A DNA stretch of 34,127 nucleotides from Phycisphaerales bacterium (GTDB taxonomy: Bacteria; Planctomycetota; Phycisphaerae; Phycisphaerales; JAGLTS01), in NCBI GenBank assembly GCA_023135165.1, contig JAGLTS010000106.1, positions 1 through 34,127 of the forward strand. Reading direction: 5' to 3'. The translations under genes were made by a program, and so were the position numbers. This document shows, piece by piece, positions 9,701-16,703 of this stretch. Within the stretch, counting starts at the first letter, position 1. Each line of letters begins with the position of its first letter. The notes under the pieces are model-generated. The model did not search any database, had not been told where the DNA came from, and saw only the letters and a list, made by a program, of their open reading frames with translations.

Positions 9701-10052
9701 CGATGCGTTCTCCGAGCCGGGCATCTACAACCTGAACGAGGTTGTCGTCGGCAGCAACTGCTGCGCTTATCTCGAAGCGATCATCGTGTCGGACCGGGAG
9801 CAGCAGGCCCGTCTGGAGGTGGGCAGCGATGACGGCGTGAAGGTGCTGCTCAACGGTGAGGTCGTGCACGCGAACAGCGTCATGCGCGGCCTGAGCGTCG
9901 GGCAGGATGTATTCACCGTGACGCTCGCGCCTGGGCGGAACGTGCTGCTACTAAAGATCACGCAAGGCGGCGGCGGCTGGCAGGCGTGCTGCCGAATCCG
10001 CGCCGCAACCGGCTTCGCGCTTCAGGGCGTGACGATCGAGTCGCCACGATGA
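6759..10052 (+). CDS. Exported ThuA domain + HEAT repeats + C-terminal beta domain, 1097 aa
   Basis: The start is at tandem ATGs (6759 or 6762) preceded by GAGG. A signal peptide occupies residues 1-30. A ThuA/trehalose-utilisation domain (glutamine-amidotransferase-like fold) spans about 57-285, with [43 protein letters not shown] and [16 protein letters not shown]. HEAT-type helical repeats then run from about 320 to 890, with repeated V-R-x-A-A-L/A-A-L-x-x-L units. The last 200 residues form a beta-rich module ([38 protein letters not shown]) like those used for carbohydrate or ligand contact. Similar fusions occur in planctomycetes and Verrucomicrobia near Gfo/Idh/MocA genes. A sugar-metabolic role is likely; the reaction is not established. 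Confidence 0.88.
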   Translation: [1097 protein letters not shown]

Positions 10053-10082
10053 TGCGCGATAGCATGCAACACGAGTGACGTG

Positions 10083-10115
10083 AAAGCCCAGGGAAAGCTT
10101 TCCCTGGGCTTTTCT
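10083..10115. terminator. Bidirectional intrinsic terminator
   Basis: A perfect 13-base inverted repeat, AGCCCAGGGAAAG (10085-10097) followed by its exact complement (10098-10110), flanked by A-rich bases on the left and TTTTCT on the right. It sits between the convergent ThuA-HEAT gene and the minus-strand HEAT gene, 30 bases after one stop and 12 bases before the other. It can end transcription from both sides. Confidence 0.9.
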
Positions 10116-10126
10116 GCGCTCTTCTC

Positions 10127-11500
10127 CTATTCAGGGAGATCAAGGCGGACTGGTGCGCAGTAGATGAGACCATGCCACGCTGGAACACCTCGCACGGTCT
10201 CCCTCTCACCCTCAACACCGATGAAGAAGAGGTGCCGCCTGTCGCCGCTCACCGGGACCGACACCCACATGCTGGTCGGGCCCTGCGCGGTGACTCTCCG
10301 GTCGCCGTCGCTGAGGATATACACTTCGGCATCGCTGTTGGCGTTGTTTGCTCCTGCTGCTCGTTCGAATCGCATCGGCCGGGTGGTTACCCACGCCTCG
10401 CCCGGTCCTAGCATGACGTACTGGTCATCATTGAGCAGTGCCCCCCATCCACCGCCCCGCGCGAAGCCACTTCCCAGCGCGTCGCGCACCGCGCCGCCCA
10501 CGAACCGACAGTCGCCGGACCAGTATGCAGAGGCGGCCAACTTCGGCACCGCCATCGGCTCATCTGACACATTCAGCACGAGCACATAGAGATTTCCTCC
10601 GCGGACTCGTGCCAAATCGTCGCGGATGTATACCGAGGCTGCGAGGCCCATGCATGTTACCCAGCGGGAACGGACCTCTTCAGACACCGCGGTCAGACGA
10701 TCGAGGTCGCGTCGCTTGCCATGGATGCGAAGCGAGCTCCATATATGCGCATCCGCATGCTGCGCGCCCGGCAGCGAACTTGCCCGGAGGATCGCCCCCC
10801 GGTATGCAGTGGCGTTCTCATCGGTACGACTCACGTCGAGCGCATCCAGCGCAGCATGGTCGAGACCGCCGAGCCCCCAGATCGCGCGCTGCCGGACATT
10901 CGCATTCGGATCGGTCTTCGCAATATGCAGGAGTGTGGGGCGAATCGACGAGTTGCAGTTGCCAAAGTCACCCAGTAGTTCGACCGCGAGGAGCCGCCCC
11001 TCGGTATCAAGCTCATGTGCATGAGAACACAGCGCTTCCACACCATAAGCGTCAGCTTTCCAGAGCATGTTGCGGGTGCTCAAGCGTGTGCTGTGGTCGG
11101 AATCGCCGAGCGCTGCCACCAGAACTTCCGCGACCCTGGCGTCCACCTGTCCCCATTTTGCCAGGATACTCGCAGCGGCGAATCGAACATCATGGGCAGG
11201 ATCAGCAAGCACCGCACACAGTTGGTCGGCGGCGTCCGCGCGATCCACGCCTCTGGAGGCCAGCCGCCAGAAGGCACGGACTCGCTCCGCAATGGCCTCC
11301 TCGTCAGCCGCTGCCTCGTCTATCGCGTCTGGCGAGCGTTTGTGCTCAGCGTCGATCTGGCTACAAGGCTTGTCGGGCAGCGAAGGGTCCGGTTTCTCCT
11401 CGGTCACTTGCCCGGGCAGTTGTGGGACTGACAGCAGGTGCGCCGCCAGCAACAAGACGATGAGAAACGGCCGGTGATGGATGTGATGTTCTTGCTGCAT
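10127..11500 (-). CDS. Exported HEAT-repeat protein with C-terminal beta-rich domain
   Basis: 457 residues from the ATG at 11500; no clear ribosome binding site. A Sec signal peptide (hydrophobic core about 12-24) is followed by a Pro/Asp-rich linker. HEAT-like repeats lie at about 70-240, with visible units such as ADPAHDVRFAAASILAKWG, LGDSDHSTRLSTRNMLWK and PNANVRQRAIWGLGGL. The C-terminal part (about 265-457) looks beta-rich (GGNLYVLVLNVSDEP, MLGPGEAWVTTRPMRFE) and matches no family I can name. HEAT repeats usually build protein-binding surfaces. The gene is convergent with the ThuA-HEAT gene, and the two share only the repeat type. Function unknown. Confidence 0.8.
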   Translation of the reverse strand: MQQEHHIHHRPFLIVLLLAAHLLSVPQLPGQVTEEKPDPSLPDKPCSQIDAEHKRSPDAIDEAAADEEAIAERVRAFWRLASRGVDRADAADQLCAVLADPAHDVRFAAASILAKWGQVDARVAEVLVAALGDSDHSTRLSTRNMLWKADAYGVEALCSHAHELDTEGRLLAVELLGDFGNCNSSIRPTLLHIAKTDPNANVRQRAIWGLGGLDHAALDALDVSRTDENATAYRGAILRASSLPGAQHADAHIWSSLRIHGKRRDLDRLTAVSEEVRSRWVTCMGLAASVYIRDDLARVRGGNLYVLVLNVSDEPMAVPKLAASAYWSGDCRFVGGAVRDALGSGFARGGGWGALLNDDQYVMLGPGEAWVTTRPMRFERAAGANNANSDAEVYILSDGDRRVTAQGPTSMWVSVPVSGDRRHLFFIGVEGERETVRGVPAWHGLIYCAPVRLDLPE

Positions 11501-11611
11501 GGCGTGCTACCGGATGTCTGTTTGTTGCCGACGAACTGCCTCGCCTCGTCGATGGTTGAAGGTGTCGCGCTGATTGTCCTTACGCTGGACCGCAGCGTGC
11601 GCGAGGTGCGG

Positions 11612-12295
11612 TCAGTAGACAAAGGGGATGAATGCCTTCGTCCGCTTTGCCCACTCATCGTATTGCTCGCCATAGCGCCGGCTGAGGTACTTCGACAACG
11701 ATGGGATGAAGAAGAAGATGAAGGCGGCGGTCAACAGAACGGGAACCAAGGCCGCCCAGCGGTTGGCGGTCAGGATCGCCCACCCCGTGGCCCAGAGCGA
11801 GTCGCCAAGGTAGTTGACGTGACGGGCGAGACGAAAGAGCCCACTCGTGTAGAGCTTGCCCTTGTTCGCGGCATCATCCTTGAAACGCTTGCGCTGCAGT
11901 TCCGAGCCGGTGTTCAGGTAACTGCCAAGTGCGAACAATCCGATCCCGAGGACATCAACCAGGCGAAGCGGTGTGTCGCTTATTCCGCCAAGCAGCGCGA
12001 ATCCAACCTGGTAGATCGCAGTCGCAAAGAGGACCGGCCAGAACTCAGCCCAGCCGAACCTCCGGCGGAGCAAATAAAACGCGGTGAACGACATGCGACA
12101 CCAAAGGACGATGCTGAAGACCATCAGCACCGAACGCCGGGACATGTCGCCCGAGATCCAATCCCCGCCGAACCACGAGCCGATGATGTTGAACCCGCCG
12201 CCGAAGTAAAGCCACGCCACGCCCGCGACAAGCGTCAGGTGGGTGACCACCCATGCGGCACGAGGAAGTTTCGAGGTTTCCTGTTCGCCATGCAT
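11612..12295 (-). CDS. DUF1295 / steroid-5-alpha-reductase-like membrane protein
   Basis: 227 residues when started at the ATG at 12295; the frame is open further upstream, but those residues are hydrophilic and unsupported. About six hydrophobic segments are visible. The C-terminal hallmark is GKLYTSGLFRLARHVNYLGD (about 140-160) followed by RRYGEQYDEWAKRTKAFIPF at the end. This pattern is shared by DUF1295, isoprenylcysteine carboxyl methyltransferase and 5-alpha-reductase-type enzymes, which modify lipids or isoprenoids using NADPH or SAM. Which chemistry applies here cannot be told. It lies 111 bases upstream of the HEAT gene and 170 bases downstream of apbE, all on the minus strand. Confidence 0.82.
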   Translation of the reverse strand: MHGEQETSKLPRAAWVVTHLTLVAGVAWLYFGGGFNIIGSWFGGDWISGDMSRRSVLMVFSIVLWCRMSFTAFYLLRRRFGWAEFWPVLFATAIYQVGFALLGGISDTPLRLVDVLGIGLFALGSYLNTGSELQRKRFKDDAANKGKLYTSGLFRLARHVNYLGDSLWATGWAILTANRWAALVPVLLTAAFIFFFIPSLSKYLSRRYGEQYDEWAKRTKAFIPFVY

Positions 12296-12465
12296 TGCTC
12301 TGGCCCTGGAATCCTGGTGTCGCCTGCAACCCGACAGTCGCTCCACCGCCGAGCGTCCCGACCACAAGTGTAACGCTCCCCCCCGGGGAAGCCCAAGTTG
12401 CAGTGTCGTCGCCTATCGTGTGAAGCGTGCAGTCAGCGCTACGGAACGACTGGATCATGCGAGCG

Positions 12466-13527
12466 CTACTTACTGATCTGATCGGCTGGCGCATCGGGGA
12501 ACCCGCCGGTCTGAACGGTGATGATGCCGTCGCGCATCCATGTGCTGATGCGCGCCGAGGCGCCGGGGACGCGTTCGACAAGCGATATGCCCTCGATCGG
12601 CCCGAGGACGCTGACCGCTGAGGCCAAGGCGTCGGCTGTGGTCCCGTCGCGCGCGATGATCGTGACGGCGATGCGGCTGGTCAGCGCCATCGCGGTGCGG
12701 GGGTCGATGATGTGCGAATAGCGCTCGCCATCCAGTTCGAGGAACTGCTCGATATCGCCGGACGTCGCGATCGCTGCGTTGGCCAAGTCGATGACGATGG
12801 GCGGCATTTCGCGTGGGAACGGGTCCAGCGCGATGCGCCAGCCGGTCCGACCGGGCGGTGGGTCGCCTGCGACGAGATCACCACCCAGGTCGACCAGAGA
12901 CCGTGCCGCACCCGCTTGCGCCATCGCGGCGACCGCCTCATCCGCTGCGAATCCCTTGCCGATGCCGCCCAAGTCGAGCAGCATGCATCGTTTGGCCAGC
13001 ATGACGTGACGGTGATCCGGGTCGAGGATGACGTACCGCCACCCCATATGTGTGCGTGCCGCCTCCAGATCGGCCGGCGTCGGTAGCGTGCTGCGCGCCC
13101 GGGCTTGACGCCACAGCCGGCTGGCCGGGCCGACGGTGATGTCGAATGCCCCGTTGCTCGCCGCGGAGAACTGCCCGGCTCGCTCGAGCACGTGATACAG
13201 ATCGTTGCTGACCGCAGCGGGCTGCCCGGCAGGTGCTCGGCACAGCCGCATCAGCTCGCTGTCCTCCCGATAGTCGCTCATCACCGCATCAAGCTCGGTC
13301 AGGCGGTCGAATCCCGCCCGGGCTGCTCGGCGGGCAACAGCCTCATCCGGCGCATAAAGCGTCAGCCGCGCCTTGACTCCCATGACGATCTTCGCATACT
13401 CAAAACGTCCCAGCGCCTGTTCGTTCGCGGCGCACCCACACAGCATGGAACACAACGCGATGATCAGAACCAGGAACGTGCCTCCGTGCGGCGGCCCGTC
13501 CGTTGCGTCCGCTCCAGCGCATCGCAT
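12466..13527 (-). CDS. apbE: FAD:protein FMN transferase (ApbE), lipoprotein
   Basis: 353 residues from the ATG at 13527, chosen because AGGA lies 6 bases upstream; an in-frame ATG at 13542 also exists. A lipoprotein signal ends in M-L-C-G-C. The ApbE hallmarks are all present: LDLGGIGKGFAADEAV (flavin and metal binding), LVDLGGDLVAGD, TGWRIALDPF, ATSGDIEQF, RYSHIIDPRTAMAL and TTADALASAVSVLG, the last containing the Asp that helps bind Mg. ApbE transfers FMN from FAD onto Thr/Ser of periplasmic proteins such as Rnf/Nqr subunits and other electron carriers. No flavinylation acceptor motif (D-[ST]-x-S-[GA]-A-T) is apparent in the window. The divergent FGE-like gene begins only 13 bases away. 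Confidence 0.95.
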   Translation of the reverse strand: MRCAGADATDGPPHGGTFLVLIIALCSMLCGCAANEQALGRFEYAKIVMGVKARLTLYAPDEAVARRAARAGFDRLTELDAVMSDYREDSELMRLCRAPAGQPAAVSNDLYHVLERAGQFSAASNGAFDITVGPASRLWRQARARSTLPTPADLEAARTHMGWRYVILDPDHRHVMLAKRCMLLDLGGIGKGFAADEAVAAMAQAGAARSLVDLGGDLVAGDPPPGRTGWRIALDPFPREMPPIVIDLANAAIATSGDIEQFLELDGERYSHIIDPRTAMALTSRIAVTIIARDGTTADALASAVSVLGPIEGISLVERVPGASARISTWMRDGIITVQTGGFPDAPADQISK

Positions 13528-13540
13528 TCGGAATCCTGTC

Positions 13541-14410
13541 ATGCCGGTCAAGATAGCGTCGGCAAGGCGAGCCGGTGTAGCGGTAGCCACAGCCGTCTTG
13601 GCCGGGCTTCTCGCAATTGCGGGCTGCGCGCCGAGCGCCGGCAATCCGTCCAGCGCAGCCGAGCCGGAGCCTGGCGAGCGGTTCGTCCAGCCGATCGCGG
13701 GGACCGACGTCTCACTGACGCTGATGCCGATCCCCGGCGGGTCGATGGCGGTCTCCGCTGATGACGATCTGTCCGTGGACATCGAGCCGTTCTGGATCAG
13801 CCGAACCGAGGTCACATGGGATCTCTTCGATGTCTTCCGTTTTCAGTTCGATGAGGGAAAGACCGGCGAGACGATCGAGCCGGACGGTGTGACCCGCCCG
13901 AGCAAACCATACATCTCCATGGACCGCGGCTTCGGCTACTCGGGCTACCCCGCCATTTCGATGTCGTATCACGCAGCCAAGAGGTTCTGCGAATGGCTGT
14001 CGGAGAAGACCGGCAGGCACTATCGACTGCCCACCGAGATCGAGTGGCGGTACGTCTGTCAACGCTCGGGCATCGACCCGGCCGACCCCGGCACATTCGC
14101 TTGGTTCATTGATAACGCTGAGTTCAAGACACATCCGGTCGGGTCAAGGAAAGCCGATGCGCTCGGCGTGTGCGATCTCTACGGCAACGCGGCGGAATGG
14201 TGCATCAGCCCGGATGGCAAGGGCGTGACCTACGGCGGGTCGTACCGCGACGCGATTGACAGAATCGGATACGCATCGCGCGTGGTGCGCATCTACGACT
14301 GGAACGCGAGCGACCCGCAGTTCCCCCAGAGCATCTGGTGGATGGCGGATGCGGGATTCGTCGGATTCCGTATCGTGCTTGTGGAGGATAACCAAGAGGA
14401 GGCGGAGTAA
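13541..14410 (+). CDS. FGE/SUMF1-domain lipoprotein, probably non-catalytic
   Basis: 289 residues. A lipoprotein signal ends at L-A-I-A-G-C (Cys29). The formylglycine-generating-enzyme-sulfatase fold follows, with PFWISRTEVTWDLFDVF, YPAISMSYHAAKRFCEWLSEKTGRHYRLPTE and LYGNAAEWC. In genuine FGEs the late segment contains R-G-G-S with two redox Cys. Here it reads TYGGSYRDAIDRIGYASR with no Cys at either place, so oxidase activity is unlikely and a binding or scaffolding role is more probable. The ATG at 13541 overlaps a CAT of the opposite strand. The gene opens a dense plus-strand cluster; the next gene begins 2 bases after its stop. Confidence 0.88.
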   Translation: MPVKIASARRAGVAVATAVLAGLLAIAGCAPSAGNPSSAAEPEPGERFVQPIAGTDVSLTLMPIPGGSMAVSADDDLSVDIEPFWISRTEVTWDLFDVFRFQFDEGKTGETIEPDGVTRPSKPYISMDRGFGYSGYPAISMSYHAAKRFCEWLSEKTGRHYRLPTEIEWRYVCQRSGIDPADPGTFAWFIDNAEFKTHPVGSRKADALGVCDLYGNAAEWCISPDGKGVTYGGSYRDAIDRIGYASRVVRIYDWNASDPQFPQSIWWMADAGFVGFRIVLVEDNQEEAE

Positions 14411-14412
14411 TC

Positions 14413-15750
14413 ATGGAAAACGAGAAGCGCAACGCATCAGAAACGGCCTGCACGGTGACGCGAAGGGACTTCGTCAAAGCCTCAGCAGCAGCGATCTCCG
14501 TGGGGGCGATCGCGTCGCCGGGCTGGGCGAATATTCAAGGCTCGGACCGGATCAGGGTCGGCTTGGTCGGGTGCGGCGGGCGAGGCACCGGCGCTGCCAG
14601 CCAGGCGCTCAATGCCGACCCCGGCGTCGTCCTCACAGCCATGGGCGACCTCTTCGGGGATCGCATCTCAGCCAGCCTCGGTCATCTCACCAACCATGCC
14701 GGCGACCGCGTCGATGTCCCCCCCGAGCGCCGGTTCCTCGGCTTCGACGCCCACAAGCACGTCCTCGACAACGTTGATGTCATCATTCTCACCACGCCGC
14801 CGCATTTTCGGCCGATGCAACTCAAGGCTGCGATCGACGCGGGCAAGCACGTCTTCGCCGAGAAGCCCATGGCGGTCGATGCTCCGGGCGTGCGGTCCGT
14901 TCTTGCAAGCGCCGCGAAGGCGAAGCGCAAGGGTTTGTCGCTCATGTCGGGCTTCTGCTGGCGCTACAGCTTCGCCGAGCGCGCCATGTTCAAGAAGCTT
15001 CACGCCGGGGCGATCGGCGACATCACGTCCATGCACACGACGTACCACACCGGCCCGCTCCACAAGAACCCGCGTCAGGCAGGCTGGAGCGACATGGAGT
15101 TCCAGCTTCGCAACTGGGTCCACTTCACGTGGCTGTCCGGCGATCACATCGTCGAGCAGGCTTGCCACGCTGTGGACTGGATCAACTGGGCGATGGACGG
15201 CCTCATGCCCATCCGCGCGACGGCGCTCGGCGGACGACAGATGCGCGAAGGGCCGGAGACGGGCAACGTCTACGATCACTTCGCCGTGATCTATGAGTAC
15301 GAAAACGGCGCTCGGTGCTTTCACACGTGCAGGCAGATGCCGCACTGCTCCGGCGACAACACAGCTTATGTCATGGGCACGAAGGGGAAGTGCTCGATGA
15401 ACCCGTGGTCCCCCGCACATGTCATCACGGGCGAGAACCCGTGGCGCTACGAAGGTGATCGGCCCAACATGTATCAGGTCGAGCACGACGAGTTGTTCGC
15501 CGCGATTCGTGCGGGCACACCCGTCAACGACGGTGTCTTCATGGCGAACAGCACGATGATGTCGATCCTCGGCCGAACCGCTGCGTACAGCGGGGGGACC
15601 GTGATGTGGGATGAAGCATTGGCGTCGGCGGAGGATTACTCGCCGTCGAGCTACGAGATGGGCGACCTGCCGTTCCCGCCGGTGCCCGTGCCCGGTCAGC
15701 CGTCGCCGGTCGCTGTTCCCCAAACGGATTCCGTGGGTGATGGAGGTTGA
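14413..15750 (+). CDS. Tat-exported Gfo/Idh/MocA-family oxidoreductase (first of a paralogous pair)
   Basis: 445 residues, with GGAG at 14404-14407 before the ATG. A Tat signal T-R-R-D-F-V-K (residues 16-22) and hydrophobic stretch are followed by the Rossmann motif GLVGCGGRGTG (about 50-60). EKPMAVD begins at Glu150. The C-terminal domain contains QLRNWVHFTWLSGDHIVEQ, shared almost word for word with the oxidoreductase at 16704. Family chemistry is NAD(P)-dependent oxidation of sugars or polyols, here probably in the periplasm. It lies between the FGE-like lipoprotein gene (2 bases upstream) and the TIM-barrel gene (4 bases downstream), which argues for one transcript. The substrate is unknown. 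Confidence 0.92.
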   Translation: MENEKRNASETACTVTRRDFVKASAAAISVGAIASPGWANIQGSDRIRVGLVGCGGRGTGAASQALNADPGVVLTAMGDLFGDRISASLGHLTNHAGDRVDVPPERRFLGFDAHKHVLDNVDVIILTTPPHFRPMQLKAAIDAGKHVFAEKPMAVDAPGVRSVLASAAKAKRKGLSLMSGFCWRYSFAERAMFKKLHAGAIGDITSMHTTYHTGPLHKNPRQAGWSDMEFQLRNWVHFTWLSGDHIVEQACHAVDWINWAMDGLMPIRATALGGRQMREGPETGNVYDHFAVIYEYENGARCFHTCRQMPHCSGDNTAYVMGTKGKCSMNPWSPAHVITGENPWRYEGDRPNMYQVEHDELFAAIRAGTPVNDGVFMANSTMMSILGRTAAYSGGTVMWDEALASAEDYSPSSYEMGDLPFPPVPVPGQPSPVAVPQTDSVGDGG

Positions 15751-15754
15751 TGCT

Positions 15755-16678
15755 GTGAATCACACCGTATCACGCAGAGATTTCATCAAAACGAGCAGCG
15801 GCATTCTGGCGGCGGCAGCGCTCCCCGGCGCAGGTGCAGCCGCGATGACGCAAGTCCAGGAGGCTATGAGCATGAAGCGCACGATCAAGAAGGCGGTCAA
15901 ACTCGGCATGGTCCAGGGGGACATGTCGCTGTTTGAGAAGTTCACGCTGCTCAAGAAGCTCGGTTTCGACGGCGTCGAGCCGGACAGCCCCAATAACCTC
16001 GACACGGATGAGCTTCTTGCTGCGCGTGATGAGACGGGGATCGTCATCCACGGCGTCGTTGATTCGGCGCACTGGCACGTGCCGCTCTCCGACCCGAACG
16101 CCGAGACGCGCGCCAAAGGTGTCACCGCCCTTGAAACGGCGCTGCGCGATGCGCAGACGTACGGCGCATCGACCGTCCTGCTCGTCCCCGCCATCGTGAA
16201 CAAGCAGGTCTCTTACGACGACGCCTACCAGCGATCGCAGGCGGAGATCCTCAAGGTGCTGCCCCTCGCTGAGGAGTTGGACATCAAGATCGCGCTTGAG
16301 AATGTCTGGAACAGCTTCCTGCTCAGCCCGCTCGAAGCAGCGCGGTACGTCGATGAACTTGAGAGCACGCACATCGGGTGGTACTTCGATGTCGGCAACA
16401 TCGTGAACTACGGCTGGCCCGAACAATGGATCCGAATCCTGGGCGAGCGCGTTCTCAAGCTCGACATCAAGGAATACAGCAGGGAGAAGCGCAACCGTGA
16501 AGGGTTGTGGAAGGGCTTCGCCGTCGAACTGCTCGAAGGCGACTGCGATTGGCCCTCGGTCATGGCGGCGCTCGATGAGATCGGCTACACCGGCTGGGCA
16601 ACGGCGGAGATCGCCGGCGGCGAAGAGCAGCGGCTGCACGAAATCGCTGATCGCATGGATCGGATCATCGCGAGCTGA
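15755..16678 (+). CDS. Tat-exported xylose-isomerase-like TIM-barrel protein
   Basis: 307 residues from a GTG at 15755, preferred over the in-frame ATG at 15740 because GGAGG (15742-15746) sits eight bases upstream and the previous gene stops at 15750. A Tat signal S-R-R-D-F-I-K leads. The sugar isomerase/AP-endonuclease-2 barrel shows GFDGVEPDSPN, GIVIHGVVDSAHW, IALENVWN (metal-binding Glu), IGWYFDVGNIVNYG (Asp) and a late TGWATAEIAGG. These match metal-dependent sugar epimerases, isomerases and the 3-keto-glycoside-cleaving relatives. It sits between two Tat oxidoreductases, which suggests acting on their product. Exact reaction not determined. Confidence 0.9.
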   Translation: MNHTVSRRDFIKTSSGILAAAALPGAGAAAMTQVQEAMSMKRTIKKAVKLGMVQGDMSLFEKFTLLKKLGFDGVEPDSPNNLDTDELLAARDETGIVIHGVVDSAHWHVPLSDPNAETRAKGVTALETALRDAQTYGASTVLLVPAIVNKQVSYDDAYQRSQAEILKVLPLAEELDIKIALENVWNSFLLSPLEAARYVDELESTHIGWYFDVGNIVNYGWPEQWIRILGERVLKLDIKEYSREKRNREGLWKGFAVELLEGDCDWPSVMAALDEIGYTGWATAEIAGGEEQRLHEIADRMDRIIAS

Positions 16679-16703
16679 ACCCGCATAACAATGGAGACGA
16701 GAA

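Noticed and set aside
10364..10400. GTTCGAATC string resembling a tRNA T-arm
   Set aside because: It lies inside the HEAT-protein coding region and no acceptor or anticodon stem can be built around it. I found no tRNA or rRNA in the window.
12368..12400. C-run followed by CCCCGGGG in the apbE-DUF1295 gap as a terminator
   Set aside because: The palindrome is only eight bases with no loop and no T-tract on either side.
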